In this document: piece after piece, positions 1 through 9,057 of the stretch | Numbering within the stretch: position 1 is the stretch's first letter | How the letters are laid out: every line of letters starts with the position of its first letter | NCBI GenBank assembly: GCA_009781315.1 | Contig: WQYI01000001.1 | Location: 248,001 to 312,000, forward strand | Length of the DNA stretch: 64,000 bases | Direction of reading: 5' to 3' | DNA from: Candidatus Endomicrobium embiratermitis | Lineage (GTDB): Bacteria; Elusimicrobiota; Endomicrobiia; Endomicrobiales; Endomicrobiaceae | Position numbers and translations under genes: made by a program | The notes under the pieces: model-generated | Databases searched by the model: none | The model's input: the letters and a program-made list of their open reading frames with translations, nothing else | What the model was told of the DNA's origin: nothing

Positions 1-822
1 TTTTATTATGGCGCATGCCGGATTTGTAAATTCGTGAACAAGTCTCCACGCAGCTTCCAAATCCAAATAATTGTTATAAGAAAGTTCTTTACCGTGAAGC
101 TGCTTTGCCGCTATTACGACAGGCTTGTTTTGTTCTGTGCCGTTTCCGTATAAAGCCGCTTCCTGATGAGGATTTTCCCCGTAGCGGAGTCCCGAAAGTT
201 TTTTTAGAGGTATCGAAGCTTGGGAAGGAAATTTTTCATAAGTTAAATAATTCGAAATTAAAGAATCATAATAAGCGGTATGCCTGAATGCCTTTGCCGC
301 GAGATTAAGCTTCAATTCGTCATTAACGGATTTATTTTTAAGGCTGTCTATAACGCTTTGATAATCCGAAGAATCGCAAATTACTAAAACGTCCTTAAAA
401 TTTTTCGCGGCGGCTCTGAGCAAAGCCACTCCGCCGATATCTATATTTTCGATTACGTCCTGATTTATTTTTTTGTCTTCGGGTTTAGTAATTTTATTGA
501 TTGTTTCTTCAAATGGGTAAAGGTTGACGGCGACAATATCTATAGCGCCGATTTCGTATTTTTTAAGCTGGCTTTGGTGGTCGGCGTTACCTCTGACAGC
601 TAAAATTCCGCCGTGTATTTTAGGGTTTAAAGTTTTTACTCTTCCGTCAAGGATTTCGGGAAATCCGGTGGCTTCGGATATTTCTCTGCATTCAATTTTA
701 TTGTCTTTTAAAGTTTTTGCAGTCCCTCCGCTTGAAATGATGTCCCAACCCAAAGATTTTAACTCTTTAGCAAATTCCACAACTCCTGTTTTGTCCGATA
801 CGCTAAGTAATGCTGTAGGCAT
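1..822 (-). CDS. purH: Bifunctional IMP cyclohydrolase / AICAR formyltransferase, N-terminal part (cut by window edge)
   Basis: This enzyme does the last two steps of de novo purine synthesis in the cytoplasm: formylation of AICAR and ring closure to IMP. 274 codons lie in the window. The protein opens with MPTALLSVSDKTG, the methylglyoxal-synthase-like cyclohydrolase fold, with the SSGGTAKTL and KTLNPKIHGG motifs. It then enters the formyltransferase domain at the LRYGENPHQ motif. The C-terminal part of the formyltransferase domain lies beyond base 1. The ATG at 822 has a GGGAG Shine-Dalgarno a few bases upstream. recX ends 20 bases upstream, so the two are probably cotranscribed. Identification is secure. 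Confidence 0.95.
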   Translation of the reverse strand, partial: MPTALLSVSDKTGVVEFAKELKSLGWDIISSGGTAKTLKDNKIECREISEATGFPEILDGRVKTLNPKIHGGILAVRGNADHQSQLKKYEIGAIDIVAVNLYPFEETINKITKPEDKKINQDVIENIDIGGVALLRAAAKNFKDVLVICDSSDYQSVIDSLKNKSVNDELKLNLAAKAFRHTAYYDSLISNYLTYEKFPSQASIPLKKLSGLRYGENPHQEAALYGNGTEQNKPVVIAAKQLHGKELSYNNYLDLEAAWRLVHEFTNPACAIIK

Positions 823-841
823 AAATTTTCTCCCATATAAT

Positions 842-1486
842 TTATTCTATTTCTATACTTTTATAATTTCTCAGCGCTTTTGATATATCTTCCGATGCAA
901 AGCCTTTTCTTAAAAAAAACGACGCTATACGACGGACTTCGTTTTTGTCTTTTGCATTGAAATCTTTAAATTTTCGTTTTATTGTTTCTATAATCTGCTC
1001 GTAAGGTTCGGCTTCTGTTTTTAACGAACCCAAAGCTTTATTTGCCAGCTCTTTTGATATTCCTTTTTCTTCCAATTCTTTACGGACGGCATATTCACCT
1101 TTGCCTTTTTTTTCGTACAAATATTTTGCATAAGCTAAAGCATATTTTTCGTCGTTTATATATCCTAATTCGGTAAGCCTTGAAACGGCGGATTTTATGT
1201 TGTCGGGCTCATAACCTTTAAGAAGCAATCTATCCGATAATGTTTTTATGCTGTAAGAACGTTTTGAAACGAGCGTTAAAGCGTCAAAAATTACTCTGTA
1301 GGCTTTATCCGCGGCTAAAACTTCTTTGAACGTAATGTCCGATATTTCCACGCCTTGATTAAGGCCGAATTTTACTATTATATCGGCTGACAATAAAATA
1401 TTTTCGCCGTTATCAAAAAATACTTTAAAACTGTCTTTTTTAGCAGGTATTTTCTCAAGTTTTATTATTTTCATAGAATCAATCAT
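842..1486 (-). CDS. recX: Regulatory protein RecX
   Basis: RecX binds RecA filaments and limits RecA activity. The protein (about 214 residues) shows the tandem three-helix repeats of the family: a block around ALTLVSKRSYS, then LLLKGYEPDNI and LGYINDEKYA, then the basic GKGEYAVRKELEEKGIS repeat. Length is normal. The ATG at 1486 overlaps the TGA of the upstream nitroreductase gene (TGATG), so translation is probably coupled. A second in-frame ATG at 1471 is possible. No recA is in the window. Confidence 0.88.
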   Translation of the reverse strand: MIDSMKIIKLEKIPAKKDSFKVFFDNGENILLSADIIVKFGLNQGVEISDITFKEVLAADKAYRVIFDALTLVSKRSYSIKTLSDRLLLKGYEPDNIKSAVSRLTELGYINDEKYALAYAKYLYEKKGKGEYAVRKELEEKGISKELANKALGSLKTEAEPYEQIIETIKRKFKDFNAKDKNEVRRIASFFLRKGFASEDISKALRNYKSIEIE

Positions 1487-2115
1487 CAAAGCGATTTAAT
1501 AGATTTTGACGTATCAAATTCTTTATTCATATGAAGCGTGTCAGGAATTCCGACCAAACAGCCGTCAAGTTCATATTTGCCGTGTTCTAGCCCCAATAAG
1601 TTAAAAACATCTTTGTTTGAACTCAGTGTGCTTAATGCCGACAGCATTTGAAACCCAAGGCCTAAAGAAACGGCGTAAATCCACATACTTTGCAAAGCAT
1701 GGGCGGCTGCCTGCTTGGCTACGGGAGGAAATCCTTTCTTTTCCGCGACAAGAATCAAATATGTGCCTTTTGACAATCCGGGAATCCCGTTTTTAGAAAA
1801 TCCGTAAATACGCTGGGAGAATGATTTCAGTTTTGGCAAAAAAATGCTTAAAACAGATAATTTTTTTGCGTTTTTCAAAAGCTGTTTTTGTATAATTTCT
1901 TCCAGTTTTTTTCTGTTTTCGGTATTTGGAGGAAATATATAAATCTTGCGGATTTCTTCTCTTGGAATTCCGTTTGCTCCGGCATACGGAGCCAAGATGC
2001 CGGTTTCGGCAATCATGTTTATCATTTCCAAATCAGGAGCTTGTTTTGAAAATTGGCGGGTGGAATGCCTTTTTTTTATAGTATCGTATATTTCATTTTG
2101 TAATTTATTCTTCAT
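1486..2115 (-). CDS. Nitroreductase family protein
   Basis: A flavin-dependent oxidoreductase of the nitroreductase fold, probably using FMN and NAD(P)H; the substrate is unknown. The N-terminus has the IKKRHSTRQFSK motif, where Arg and Ser contact FMN phosphate. The middle has AAAHALQSMWIYAVSLGLGFQML, typical of the dimer-interface and flavin helix, and the end has the LVGIPD segment. At 209 residues the length fits. It lies directly after the DUF362 ferredoxin gene (2-base gap), so the ferredoxin protein could share an electron-transfer role; that is inference. Confidence 0.82.
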   Translation of the reverse strand: MKNKLQNEIYDTIKKRHSTRQFSKQAPDLEMINMIAETGILAPYAGANGIPREEIRKIYIFPPNTENRKKLEEIIQKQLLKNAKKLSVLSIFLPKLKSFSQRIYGFSKNGIPGLSKGTYLILVAEKKGFPPVAKQAAAHALQSMWIYAVSLGLGFQMLSALSTLSSNKDVFNLLGLEHGKYELDGCLVGIPDTLHMNKEFDTSKSIKSL

Positions 2116-2117
2116 AA

Positions 2118-3161
2118 TTAATAATTAACTAACTCATAATCTCTAGTCCCGAGACCGATTTTTTCGGCATACTCCAATTGTATTTCCGGATTTACATCCG
2201 GATGTATTTTTTTGAAAAAGTTTTTGCCATAAATTTTATTTACAAGGTCATAACTTGCCTGGTCAACCGCTACCGGGTCTTCGCCTGCGACTATGCCTAC
2301 GTCTTCCATAAGCGGCGGATTTTTTATTGAAAAGCAGTCGCAGTCTTTGCTTATATGGTTTAAAAAATTTATATAAGACGCTTTTTTGTTTTTTAGAACT
2401 CCTGCCGCGTATTCGACTATTTTTTCCTGAACAATCTTAGGATCTTCGTCCCAGTTAAGCCCGAAAACGCCGAAAGCGCAAGATACAATGCATTGCCCGC
2501 ATCCGACGCATTTGTTTTTGTTCATAACGATTTTTTTATTTTCAAGTTTTAAAGCCTGCTGGTAACAGTTTTTAACGCACATTCCGCAAGCCGTGCATTT
2601 TGAAGCTTTTACGGTAGGTTTGGCGGAATTATGCATTGCGTATTTTCCTTCTTTGCTCGCGCAGCCCATTCCTATATTTTTTATAGCCCCGCCGAATCCT
2701 GAAATTTCGTGCCCTTTAAAATGATTCATAAAAATAAAACTGTCGCTTTGGACTATGTCTCTTCCGATTGAAACGGTTTTAAAATGTTTTAAATTCACTT
2801 CAACGTCTTGTTTATTATTTCCTTTTAAACCGTCGCCTATTATTACGGGACATCCGCAGGCTTCTATTGTAAAACCGTGCTTGTTTGCCAAAAGCACGTG
2901 ATGATAAGCGTCGGAGCGTTTGCCGACATAAATAGTAGAACTGTCGGTTAAAAACGGGAAAGCGGTTTTTTCTCTGGCGATTTTTACTACGGGAGCGACA
3001 TATTCGGGTTTGATATAGCCTTCGTTTCCGTCTTCTCCGAAATGTATTTTAACAGCCAAAAAATTACGCGCTTTTACATGGCTGAAAACTTTTGCGGCTT
3101 TTAGGAATTTAGGCAGTTCTTCCCGTCTTTCCCAAGGCAAAAAATAAACTTTTGAAGACAT
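2118..3161 (-). CDS. DUF362 protein with two 4Fe-4S clusters
   Basis: A 347-residue DUF362 family protein, a cytoplasmic iron-sulfur protein of unknown reaction. The first part has the family motifs KIHFGEDGNEGYI and FKGHEISGFGGAIKNIGMGC. Two ferredoxin-type cluster motifs follow around residues 190-230: CTACGMCVKNC and CVGCGQCIVSC. The C-terminal part returns to the DUF362 fold (GEDPVAVDQASYDLV). The ATG at 3161 has a good AAGGAG Shine-Dalgarno. An extended -10 promoter lies just upstream. The neighbouring nitroreductase suggests a redox pair, but no substrate can be assigned. Confidence 0.85.
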   Translation of the reverse strand: MSSKVYFLPWERREELPKFLKAAKVFSHVKARNFLAVKIHFGEDGNEGYIKPEYVAPVVKIAREKTAFPFLTDSSTIYVGKRSDAYHHVLLANKHGFTIEACGCPVIIGDGLKGNNKQDVEVNLKHFKTVSIGRDIVQSDSFIFMNHFKGHEISGFGGAIKNIGMGCASKEGKYAMHNSAKPTVKASKCTACGMCVKNCYQQALKLENKKIVMNKNKCVGCGQCIVSCAFGVFGLNWDEDPKIVQEKIVEYAAGVLKNKKASYINFLNHISKDCDCFSIKNPPLMEDVGIVAGEDPVAVDQASYDLVNKIYGKNFFKKIHPDVNPEIQLEYAEKIGLGTRDYELVNY

Positions 3162-3198
3162 AAAAAATCTCCTTAATTAAAATGCTTATTAAGTAAAT

Positions 3199-3207
3199 AT
3201 TATATCA
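3199..3207 (-). promoter_or_regulatory. Extended -10 promoter element for the DUF362 gene
   Basis: Read on the minus strand this is TGATATAAT, an extended -10 box, about 38 bases before the DUF362 start. A weak -35 (TTATTA) lies about 16 bases further upstream. Seen by eye only. Confidence 0.45.
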
Positions 3208-3263
3208 AAATAAAAAACGCTAATAATTAATGATTTTTTATGCGGAAGAAATAAATATACTGC

Positions 3264-5063
3264 TCAGTTCAGATATACAGGCTGGAGAGTTTTTTCCGGA
3301 TAGAGAGGATTCTGCGGCTCATCCATGCTGCATTCTGAATCGTATGAGTCGAGGAACGGAGCAATATATCGCTGATATTTCGAAGGTTTGAGTTTTGACA
3401 TATCGACTACTACAAGCCCGTCAATGCAATTGTTAAAATCCGGATCAACTCCGAAATCCGTAAACTCAACGCCGCCGGGCTCGCAAAGCTCCGAGTATTG
3501 TTTATAGAGCGTCGGGACGCCGCAGCCCATATTGGTCAGCATGCTTTTAAGCATGGTAAAATCTTTTTTGTAATCTATGCCGTCAAACTTTTTTGAGATT
3601 TCCTGAAATGAGCTCATATACGGGCGTCTTGAGACGGCTATTTTCTTTTTAGACGAAAAATGAAGTTTATAAAATGAAACCAGCAGCTCTTTGGCGTCAA
3701 CAGGCAGCGCGCCTGAAATAGAAACAGGCCCGAAAAGATAGCGGTATTGAGGGTATTTCGCCAGATACGCGCCGATTCCCTGCCACAAATAATCAAGACC
3801 GCGCCTGCCCCAATAATTCGGCTGGATAAAACTCCTGCCGAGTTCGATCCCCTGCTCTAAAACAGGCTTCATCTCTTCGCTGTAATTAAACAAGCTATGG
3901 CTGTATAAACCTTCCAAACTACCGCTTTTAACATACTCCGCGCTGGGGACAAAACGATACGCGCCTATTATTTCAATACGCTTCGGATCCCACAAGATCA
4001 GGTGGTAGTAATATTTATCATAAATGTCTAAGTCCAGACGCTGTCCGCGCCCTTCGCCGACAGCGCGGAATGAAATTTCACGCAGGCGTCCAAGCTCGTG
4101 CAGAATTACGGAATGCCCATCGTCTTTATACTGATAGAGATATATCTCGCTGCCGTCTTGCATCTCTCCCAGTTTTTCGCATGACTCAACCGACGCTTTA
4201 AGCACAGCCCTGTTTTGCGGCAGGGCTATCGGCGCGTCGCCTTCTATGCAGCCTGCTTTACCCTTGCCAAGCATATAAATATGGCGGTGAAACTGTCTGC
4301 TTAATTCGTCCGCCGCTGCGTCTTTATCTTTGATAACAGAGTGAGGGATACACTTTCCGATGCGTATTTTCAGACGTTTACCGCGTTGTTTGAACATCTC
4401 ATGCACAAGAAGTAAGGTGGACAACGGCTTGCTGATAAACGATGTTATGTAAAAAAACGCCGAATTTCTGCCGTCTATATAGACAGGAACGATCGGAGCT
4501 TTGGCTTTGTCCGCCAAACGCAAAAACCCCCTGCTCCACTTTTTATCGCGCACGCCTTTAAGTCCGAAACGGGACACCTCGCCTGACGGAAACAAAATCA
4601 GCACGCCGCCTTGTTTCAAATGTTCTTGAATCGCTTTAATCTGTTTGCGGCTTGAACCTTTGCCGCTCATATTATCCACCGCGATAAACAGGTCTTTAAT
4701 CGGCTTTAAAACAGACAGAATCTGATTGGCGACAATTTTTACGTCCGGTCTGATATGCGCCACGGTTTTTAAAAGAGCAAGCCCGTCAATCGAGCCGATC
4801 GGGTGATTTGCCACAATTACTACCGCGCCTTTGGAAGGTATATTTTCCAGTTCCGACATATCGGTTTCGCACTTTATTTTAAAATGCGCAAATACCTGTT
4901 CGATCATAGAAATGCCGTGTAAATGCGGAAATTGCTTGTCAAATTCTATGAAAAATTTTTCGTGAAGAAGGGTTTTAAGAAGCGGTTTCATCAATTTAAT
5001 CTTCCAAGACGACAAACCGCGCTCGGCCGCTTGATTCTGTAAGATGCTTTCGACGCTAATCAT
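3264..5063 (-). CDS. olsF: PlsC-like/GNAT fused acyltransferase, probable bifunctional ornithine lipid synthase OlsF
   Basis: 599 residues with two acyltransferase halves. Residues about 80-270 form a lysophospholipid acyltransferase domain with VANHPIGSIDG (the HP-x-G-x-x-D version of the active site) and LFPSGEVSR. Residues about 330-570 form an OlsB-like GNAT domain (REISFRAVGEGRG, IGAYRFV, LGRSFIQPNYWGRRGLDYLW). This order and length match OlsF, which makes ornithine lipids by N-acylating ornithine and then O-acylating the product. That substrate assignment is by family. The gene looks visibly richer in GC and in CGC/GCG-type codons than its neighbours, which suggests horizontal acquisition. 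A strong GGGGGA Shine-Dalgarno precedes the ATG. It is transcribed away from the EndoQ operon. Confidence 0.7.
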   Translation of the reverse strand: MISVESILQNQAAERGLSSWKIKLMKPLLKTLLHEKFFIEFDKQFPHLHGISMIEQVFAHFKIKCETDMSELENIPSKGAVVIVANHPIGSIDGLALLKTVAHIRPDVKIVANQILSVLKPIKDLFIAVDNMSGKGSSRKQIKAIQEHLKQGGVLILFPSGEVSRFGLKGVRDKKWSRGFLRLADKAKAPIVPVYIDGRNSAFFYITSFISKPLSTLLLVHEMFKQRGKRLKIRIGKCIPHSVIKDKDAAADELSRQFHRHIYMLGKGKAGCIEGDAPIALPQNRAVLKASVESCEKLGEMQDGSEIYLYQYKDDGHSVILHELGRLREISFRAVGEGRGQRLDLDIYDKYYYHLILWDPKRIEIIGAYRFVPSAEYVKSGSLEGLYSHSLFNYSEEMKPVLEQGIELGRSFIQPNYWGRRGLDYLWQGIGAYLAKYPQYRYLFGPVSISGALPVDAKELLVSFYKLHFSSKKKIAVSRRPYMSSFQEISKKFDGIDYKKDFTMLKSMLTNMGCGVPTLYKQYSELCEPGGVEFTDFGVDPDFNNCIDGLVVVDMSKLKPSKYQRYIAPFLDSYDSECSMDEPQNPLYPEKTLQPVYLN

Positions 5064-5100
5064 AATTAATCCCCCTTGCTAAACTCAATTAAACCTGATT

Positions 5101-5129
5101 TTGACATTTTTATTGTATAAATATATTAT
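5101..5129 (+). promoter_or_regulatory. Sigma-70-type promoter for the EndoQ-UvrD operon
   Basis: TTGACA at 5101-5106 and TATTAT at 5124-5129 are separated by 17 bases. A Shine-Dalgarno (AAGGGG) lies just before the ATG at 5176. Confidence 0.7.
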
Positions 5130-5175
5130 GTAGAAAAGATTAATAAATTGTTAGTTTTCTATTAAGGGGTTTTTA

Positions 5176-8118
5176 ATGTTTTTCTATGCGGATTTGCATA
5201 TACATTCAAAATATTCGCGCGCGACAAGCAAAAGCTGTAATTTGGAAGAACTTGCCATATGGGCGCAAAAGAAAGGTTTAAGCGTCATTTCAACGGGCGA
5301 TTTTACCCATCCTGCATGGTTTGCCGAAATAAAAGAAAAGCTTGTTCCTGCCGGACCAGGCGTATTCAAACTAAGAGACGATATTGAAAAGAAAATCTTA
5401 AAAGATAACTATATTGTTAGATTTTTGTTGTCGGTTGAAATCTCAACTATATATAAAAAAGGTGAAAAAACAAGGAAAGTTCATCATGTCGTATTTGTTC
5501 CTGATTTTAAAAGCGCGGAAAACTTAAGGCAAAAACTTTCCGCAGTCGGAAATATAGTTTCAGACGGCCGCCCTATATTGGGGCTTGATTCAAGAAATCT
5601 CCTTGAAATCACTTTAGAGTCCGGAGAAGGTTCATATATAGTTCCTGCGCATATTTGGACTCCCTGGTTTTCCGTCTTAGGTTCAAAGTCGGGCTTTGAT
5701 TCGGTAAGCGATTGTTACGCAGACCTTGCGGATCATATATTCGCGGTAGAAACAGGATTATCCTCAGACCCGGAAATGAATTGGAGGGTATCAAGCCTTG
5801 ATAAATACAGGCTGATATCCAATTCCGACGCTCATTCCCCTTCCAAGCTTGCGCGTGAAGCTACGGTTTTTGATACTGAACCTGATTATTTCTCTTTAAT
5901 GAAAGCGCTACAAACCGGCAAAGGCTATGTAGGCACGGTGGAATTTTTCCCCGAAGAAGGAAAATACCACGAAGACGGGCACAGGAAATGCAACGTTTGC
6001 CTTAGCCCCGAAGAAACTGTAAAACTTAAAGGAATTTGTCCCGTATGCAGCAAACCTCTGACAATAGGAGTTCTTAACAGGGTCAATGAATTAGCCGACC
6101 GCAAAGGCAAAGATTTGATAATTCCAAAAACCGCAGGAAAAGTATTCAGTCTTGTGCCTTTACAGGAAATTCTTTCGGAAATTATGCAGGTCGGAGTAGC
6201 AAGCAATTCGCTAAATAATGCTTATGAAAGTTTAATACAGAAATTAGGTCCGGAATTATCTATTTTAAGAGAAATCCCTATAGATGAAATATCAAAAAAA
6301 CATTCTTCGCTGTTAGGCGAAGCAATATCGCGCTTAAGACAAGGCAAAGTTATAAGGCATGCCGGCTTTGACGGCGAATACGGCATAATAAAGTTATTTG
6401 AACAGGAAGAGCTTGAAAATACCGGTATGATGTTTGATATGGGTGTTTCCGCAAAACCGGTGAAAAAAGAGAAAAAGACTGCTTCGCCTGTCATTCCCGA
6501 AGGTAGTAATCGGGAACCTGCCGTGAAATTAAATGGATTACCGCGTCAGGACTTCGTCCTTCCTCGCAATGACAAAGGAATCCTGTCCGGACTTGACGAA
6601 TATCAGTTAAACGCGGTAAAAAACGATAAAAAACAGCTTTTAATAATCGCAGGTCCGGGCTCAGGAAAGACTACAGTATTAACAAAACGTATTGCTTACG
6701 GGATTTTAGAAAATAATATTCCCCCTGAAAGCTGTCTAGCAATAACTTTTACGCGAAGAGCTGCCAGTGAAATGCTCGAGAGACTTCGTCTCCTGATTCC
6801 TAAAAATCAAGCCGATGTTAACATTAATACTTTCCATTCCTTATGCTTTTCCATTTTAAAGGAAAATGCTGCCAAAGCAGGATTAGGCGCCGATTTCAAA
6901 GTGGCAAGCAAAGAAGAAATGAATTTATCCAAACCCGATGATAATACGCTTAGTTTTGACGATTTAATAATTTTTACGTTAAAACTTCTTAATGATAACC
7001 CGGATATCGCCAAATCGTATCAAAACAGGTTTAAATATATTTCCGTGGACGAATATCAGGATATTGACGCGAACCAGTATGAGTTAATCAGATTGTTGGC
7101 TCCTCGTGACGCAAACTTATGCGTAATAGGCGATCCCAATCAGGCAATTTACGGATTCAGAGGCGGAGATTCAAAATTTTTTAACAATTTTGCCAAAGAT
7201 TATCCTGACGCTGATATAATTAATTTAAAAAACAACTATCGTTCCACAGGAACTATCGTCAATGCTTCAAACCAGATAGTTAATTCGGACAACATAATCG
7301 CAAAATACGATAAACCTCACGAAAAAATTACCATACACACGGCTCCTACGGATAAATCGGAAGCGGAATTTGTTGTAAGCTCTATTGAAAAGCTGATTGG
7401 CGGGCACAGCTTTTTTTCAATTGATACAAACAGGTCTAGCGGAGAAGAAACTAATCTTTCATTCTCGGATTTTGCTGTTTTATACCGCAGTTCTTCACAG
7501 TTGGAACCTCTGATTGAAGCATTAAAAAGATCCGGTATGCCTTATGTCCGGTTATCCGACGATTTACTGTGCAACAAGAAACCGGTTATTAAACTTTTAA
7601 GCATGCTAACCGACAATGAACCTGTTATTGAGCAGATGGGTAAGCTTAATAAAGAATTCGCAGATAAAATCGACGAAAGCATATTGCAATATTTTATGGG
7701 ATTAGCACAAACTTATAAAACGAAAGACGAATTTATTCATGAAATATCTATGTTATCCGAAATAGATACTCTTGATAAAAGAGCGGACAGAATTTCATTA
7801 TTAACGTTGCATTCTTCAAAAGGTCTGGAATTCAAATGCGTCTTTATAGTAGGGCTGGAACAAGACATTATTCCTTTTTACCGCGCTAAAGAAAAATCTG
7901 AAATAGAAGAGGAAAGGCGTTTGTTATATGTGGGTATGACAAGAGCGGAACAAAGATTATTTCTGACACGCTCTGTCAAAAGGAAATGGTTTGGAACCTA
8001 TAAAAAATTATCCCCGTCGCCGTTTTTGGAAAAAATAGAAAACGATTTGCTAAAGTTCAGCAAACTCGAAAAAGTTCTTAAAGCCAAAGAACAATCAAAA
8101 CAGCTTGATTTGTTTTAA
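5176..8118 (+). CDS. Endonuclease Q / UvrD-type DNA helicase fusion
   Basis: 980 residues. Residues 1 to about 410 are an endonuclease Q-like PHP enzyme: metal ligands in ADLHIHSKYSRATS, STGDFTHPAW, PAHIWTPWFS and SNSDAHS, then a four-cysteine zinc site (CNVC and CPVC, near residues 272 and 291). EndoQ nicks DNA 5' to deaminated bases and abasic sites. Residues about 470-980 are a superfamily 1 helicase with all main motifs: GPGSGKTT, TFTRRAA, DEYQD (near 624), GDPNQAIYGFRGG, NYRST, TLHSSKGLEF and RLLYVGMTRAE. The linker contains an in-frame chromosomal repeat (residues about 438-467). The fusion suggests nicking of damaged DNA coupled to unwinding. A radical SAM gene follows after 10 bases. 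Confidence 0.88.
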   Translation: MFFYADLHIHSKYSRATSKSCNLEELAIWAQKKGLSVISTGDFTHPAWFAEIKEKLVPAGPGVFKLRDDIEKKILKDNYIVRFLLSVEISTIYKKGEKTRKVHHVVFVPDFKSAENLRQKLSAVGNIVSDGRPILGLDSRNLLEITLESGEGSYIVPAHIWTPWFSVLGSKSGFDSVSDCYADLADHIFAVETGLSSDPEMNWRVSSLDKYRLISNSDAHSPSKLAREATVFDTEPDYFSLMKALQTGKGYVGTVEFFPEEGKYHEDGHRKCNVCLSPEETVKLKGICPVCSKPLTIGVLNRVNELADRKGKDLIIPKTAGKVFSLVPLQEILSEIMQVGVASNSLNNAYESLIQKLGPELSILREIPIDEISKKHSSLLGEAISRLRQGKVIRHAGFDGEYGIIKLFEQEELENTGMMFDMGVSAKPVKKEKKTASPVIPEGSNREPAVKLNGLPRQDFVLPRNDKGILSGLDEYQLNAVKNDKKQLLIIAGPGSGKTTVLTKRIAYGILENNIPPESCLAITFTRRAASEMLERLRLLIPKNQADVNINTFHSLCFSILKENAAKAGLGADFKVASKEEMNLSKPDDNTLSFDDLIIFTLKLLNDNPDIAKSYQNRFKYISVDEYQDIDANQYELIRLLAPRDANLCVIGDPNQAIYGFRGGDSKFFNNFAKDYPDADIINLKNNYRSTGTIVNASNQIVNSDNIIAKYDKPHEKITIHTAPTDKSEAEFVVSSIEKLIGGHSFFSIDTNRSSGEETNLSFSDFAVLYRSSSQLEPLIEALKRSGMPYVRLSDDLLCNKKPVIKLLSMLTDNEPVIEQMGKLNKEFADKIDESILQYFMGLAQTYKTKDEFIHEISMLSEIDTLDKRADRISLLTLHSSKGLEFKCVFIVGLEQDIIPFYRAKEKSEIEEERRLLYVGMTRAEQRLFLTRSVKRKWFGTYKKLSPSPFLEKIENDLLKFSKLEKVLKAKEQSKQLDLF
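6489..6575. repeat. Palindromic repeat inserted in frame in the EndoQ-UvrD linker
   Basis: Two palindromic parts are visible. CATTCCCGA...TCGGGAA forms a hairpin, then GGATTACCGCGTCAGGAC and GTCCTTCCTCGCAATGACA form a second. It has the same style as the intergenic repeats of this window, but here it is translated, as a Pro/Gly/Arg/Asn-rich linker between the nuclease and the helicase. Confidence 0.75.
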
Positions 8119-8128
8119 AAAGGAATAA

Positions 8129-9010
8129 ATGCCTTTAAATTATGAAGGTACTGTGATAAGACCTCCAAGCGAAGCCAACAGCTTAATTTTTCAAATAACA
8201 TTAGGCTGCTCTGATAATTCGTGCATTTTTTGCCCTGCTTATAAAGACAAACCTTTTCGTATCAAACCATTAGACGTAATATTTAAAGAAATTGATTTTG
8301 CCTCAAATAAATATCCTGGAGTAAGAAAGGTATTTCTTGCCGACGGCGACGCTTTGATTATGCCGCAAAATCAGCTTATCGCAGTTTTTGACAGAATACT
8401 TGAGAAATTTAAAGAAGTACGGCGGATATCGCTTTACGCGTCAAATAAAAGCGTTGCTGCCAAAAGCGTTGAAGAACTTAAAGAATTGAAAAAAAGAAAG
8501 ATGTCCGTTGCGTATATAGGTTTTGAAACGGGCGACAGCGTTGTATATAAAATGATTTCAAAATACGGCTGTCCGGAAGACAATGTAAAATCCGTCAATA
8601 AGTTCAAGGAAGCCAGTATTAAATCTAATGTAACCGTGATTTTAGGACTTGGCGGAAAAAAACATACGTATGCTCACGCGGTAAACACGGCAAAAATACT
8701 TAATGAGTCAAAACCTGAGCAAATAGCGGCGCTAACGCTTATGGTAGCTAAAAATACGCCGCTTTTTGAGATGATAAAGAAAGGCGAGTTTGAACCTTTG
8801 GACGATTTTGAATCCTTGGAAGAATTAAAAATAATCTTGGAACACCTTGAAGATTTTCCATGCTTATTCTTCTCAAATCATGCGTCAAATTATGTTCCGA
8901 TTGAAGCAAGGCTGCCCAAAGATAAAGAAAAGACTTTAAAGATTCTAAACGATATTCTTAAAAGAAAAGATAAATCAGATTTAAAACCCGACTTTTTAAG
9001 AGGATTGTAA
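8129..9010 (+). CDS. Radical SAM protein of unknown substrate
   Basis: A 293-residue radical SAM enzyme. The cluster motif is CSDNSCIFC (C-x4-C-x2-C), the variant found in one COG1032-like branch rather than the usual C-x3-C-x2-C. LADGDAL and YIGFETGDSVVYK match the SAM-binding strands. There is no B12-binding domain and no extra cluster domain at the C-terminus. It lies 10 bases behind the EndoQ-UvrD fusion with its own AAGGA Shine-Dalgarno, so it is probably cotranscribed. The reaction cannot be read from the sequence. Confidence 0.8.
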   Translation: MPLNYEGTVIRPPSEANSLIFQITLGCSDNSCIFCPAYKDKPFRIKPLDVIFKEIDFASNKYPGVRKVFLADGDALIMPQNQLIAVFDRILEKFKEVRRISLYASNKSVAAKSVEELKELKKRKMSVAYIGFETGDSVVYKMISKYGCPEDNVKSVNKFKEASIKSNVTVILGLGGKKHTYAHAVNTAKILNESKPEQIAALTLMVAKNTPLFEMIKKGEFEPLDDFESLEELKIILEHLEDFPCLFFSNHASNYVPIEARLPKDKEKTLKILNDILKRKDKSDLKPDFLRGL

Positions 9011-9057
9011 CAAAGTATACGAATTTAAAATTTTAGTAATATTTCGTTAAAATACTA

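Noticed and set aside
524-883. 119-codon plus-strand frame at the window start
   Set aside because: Opposite purH, whose protein is clearly recognisable on the minus strand.
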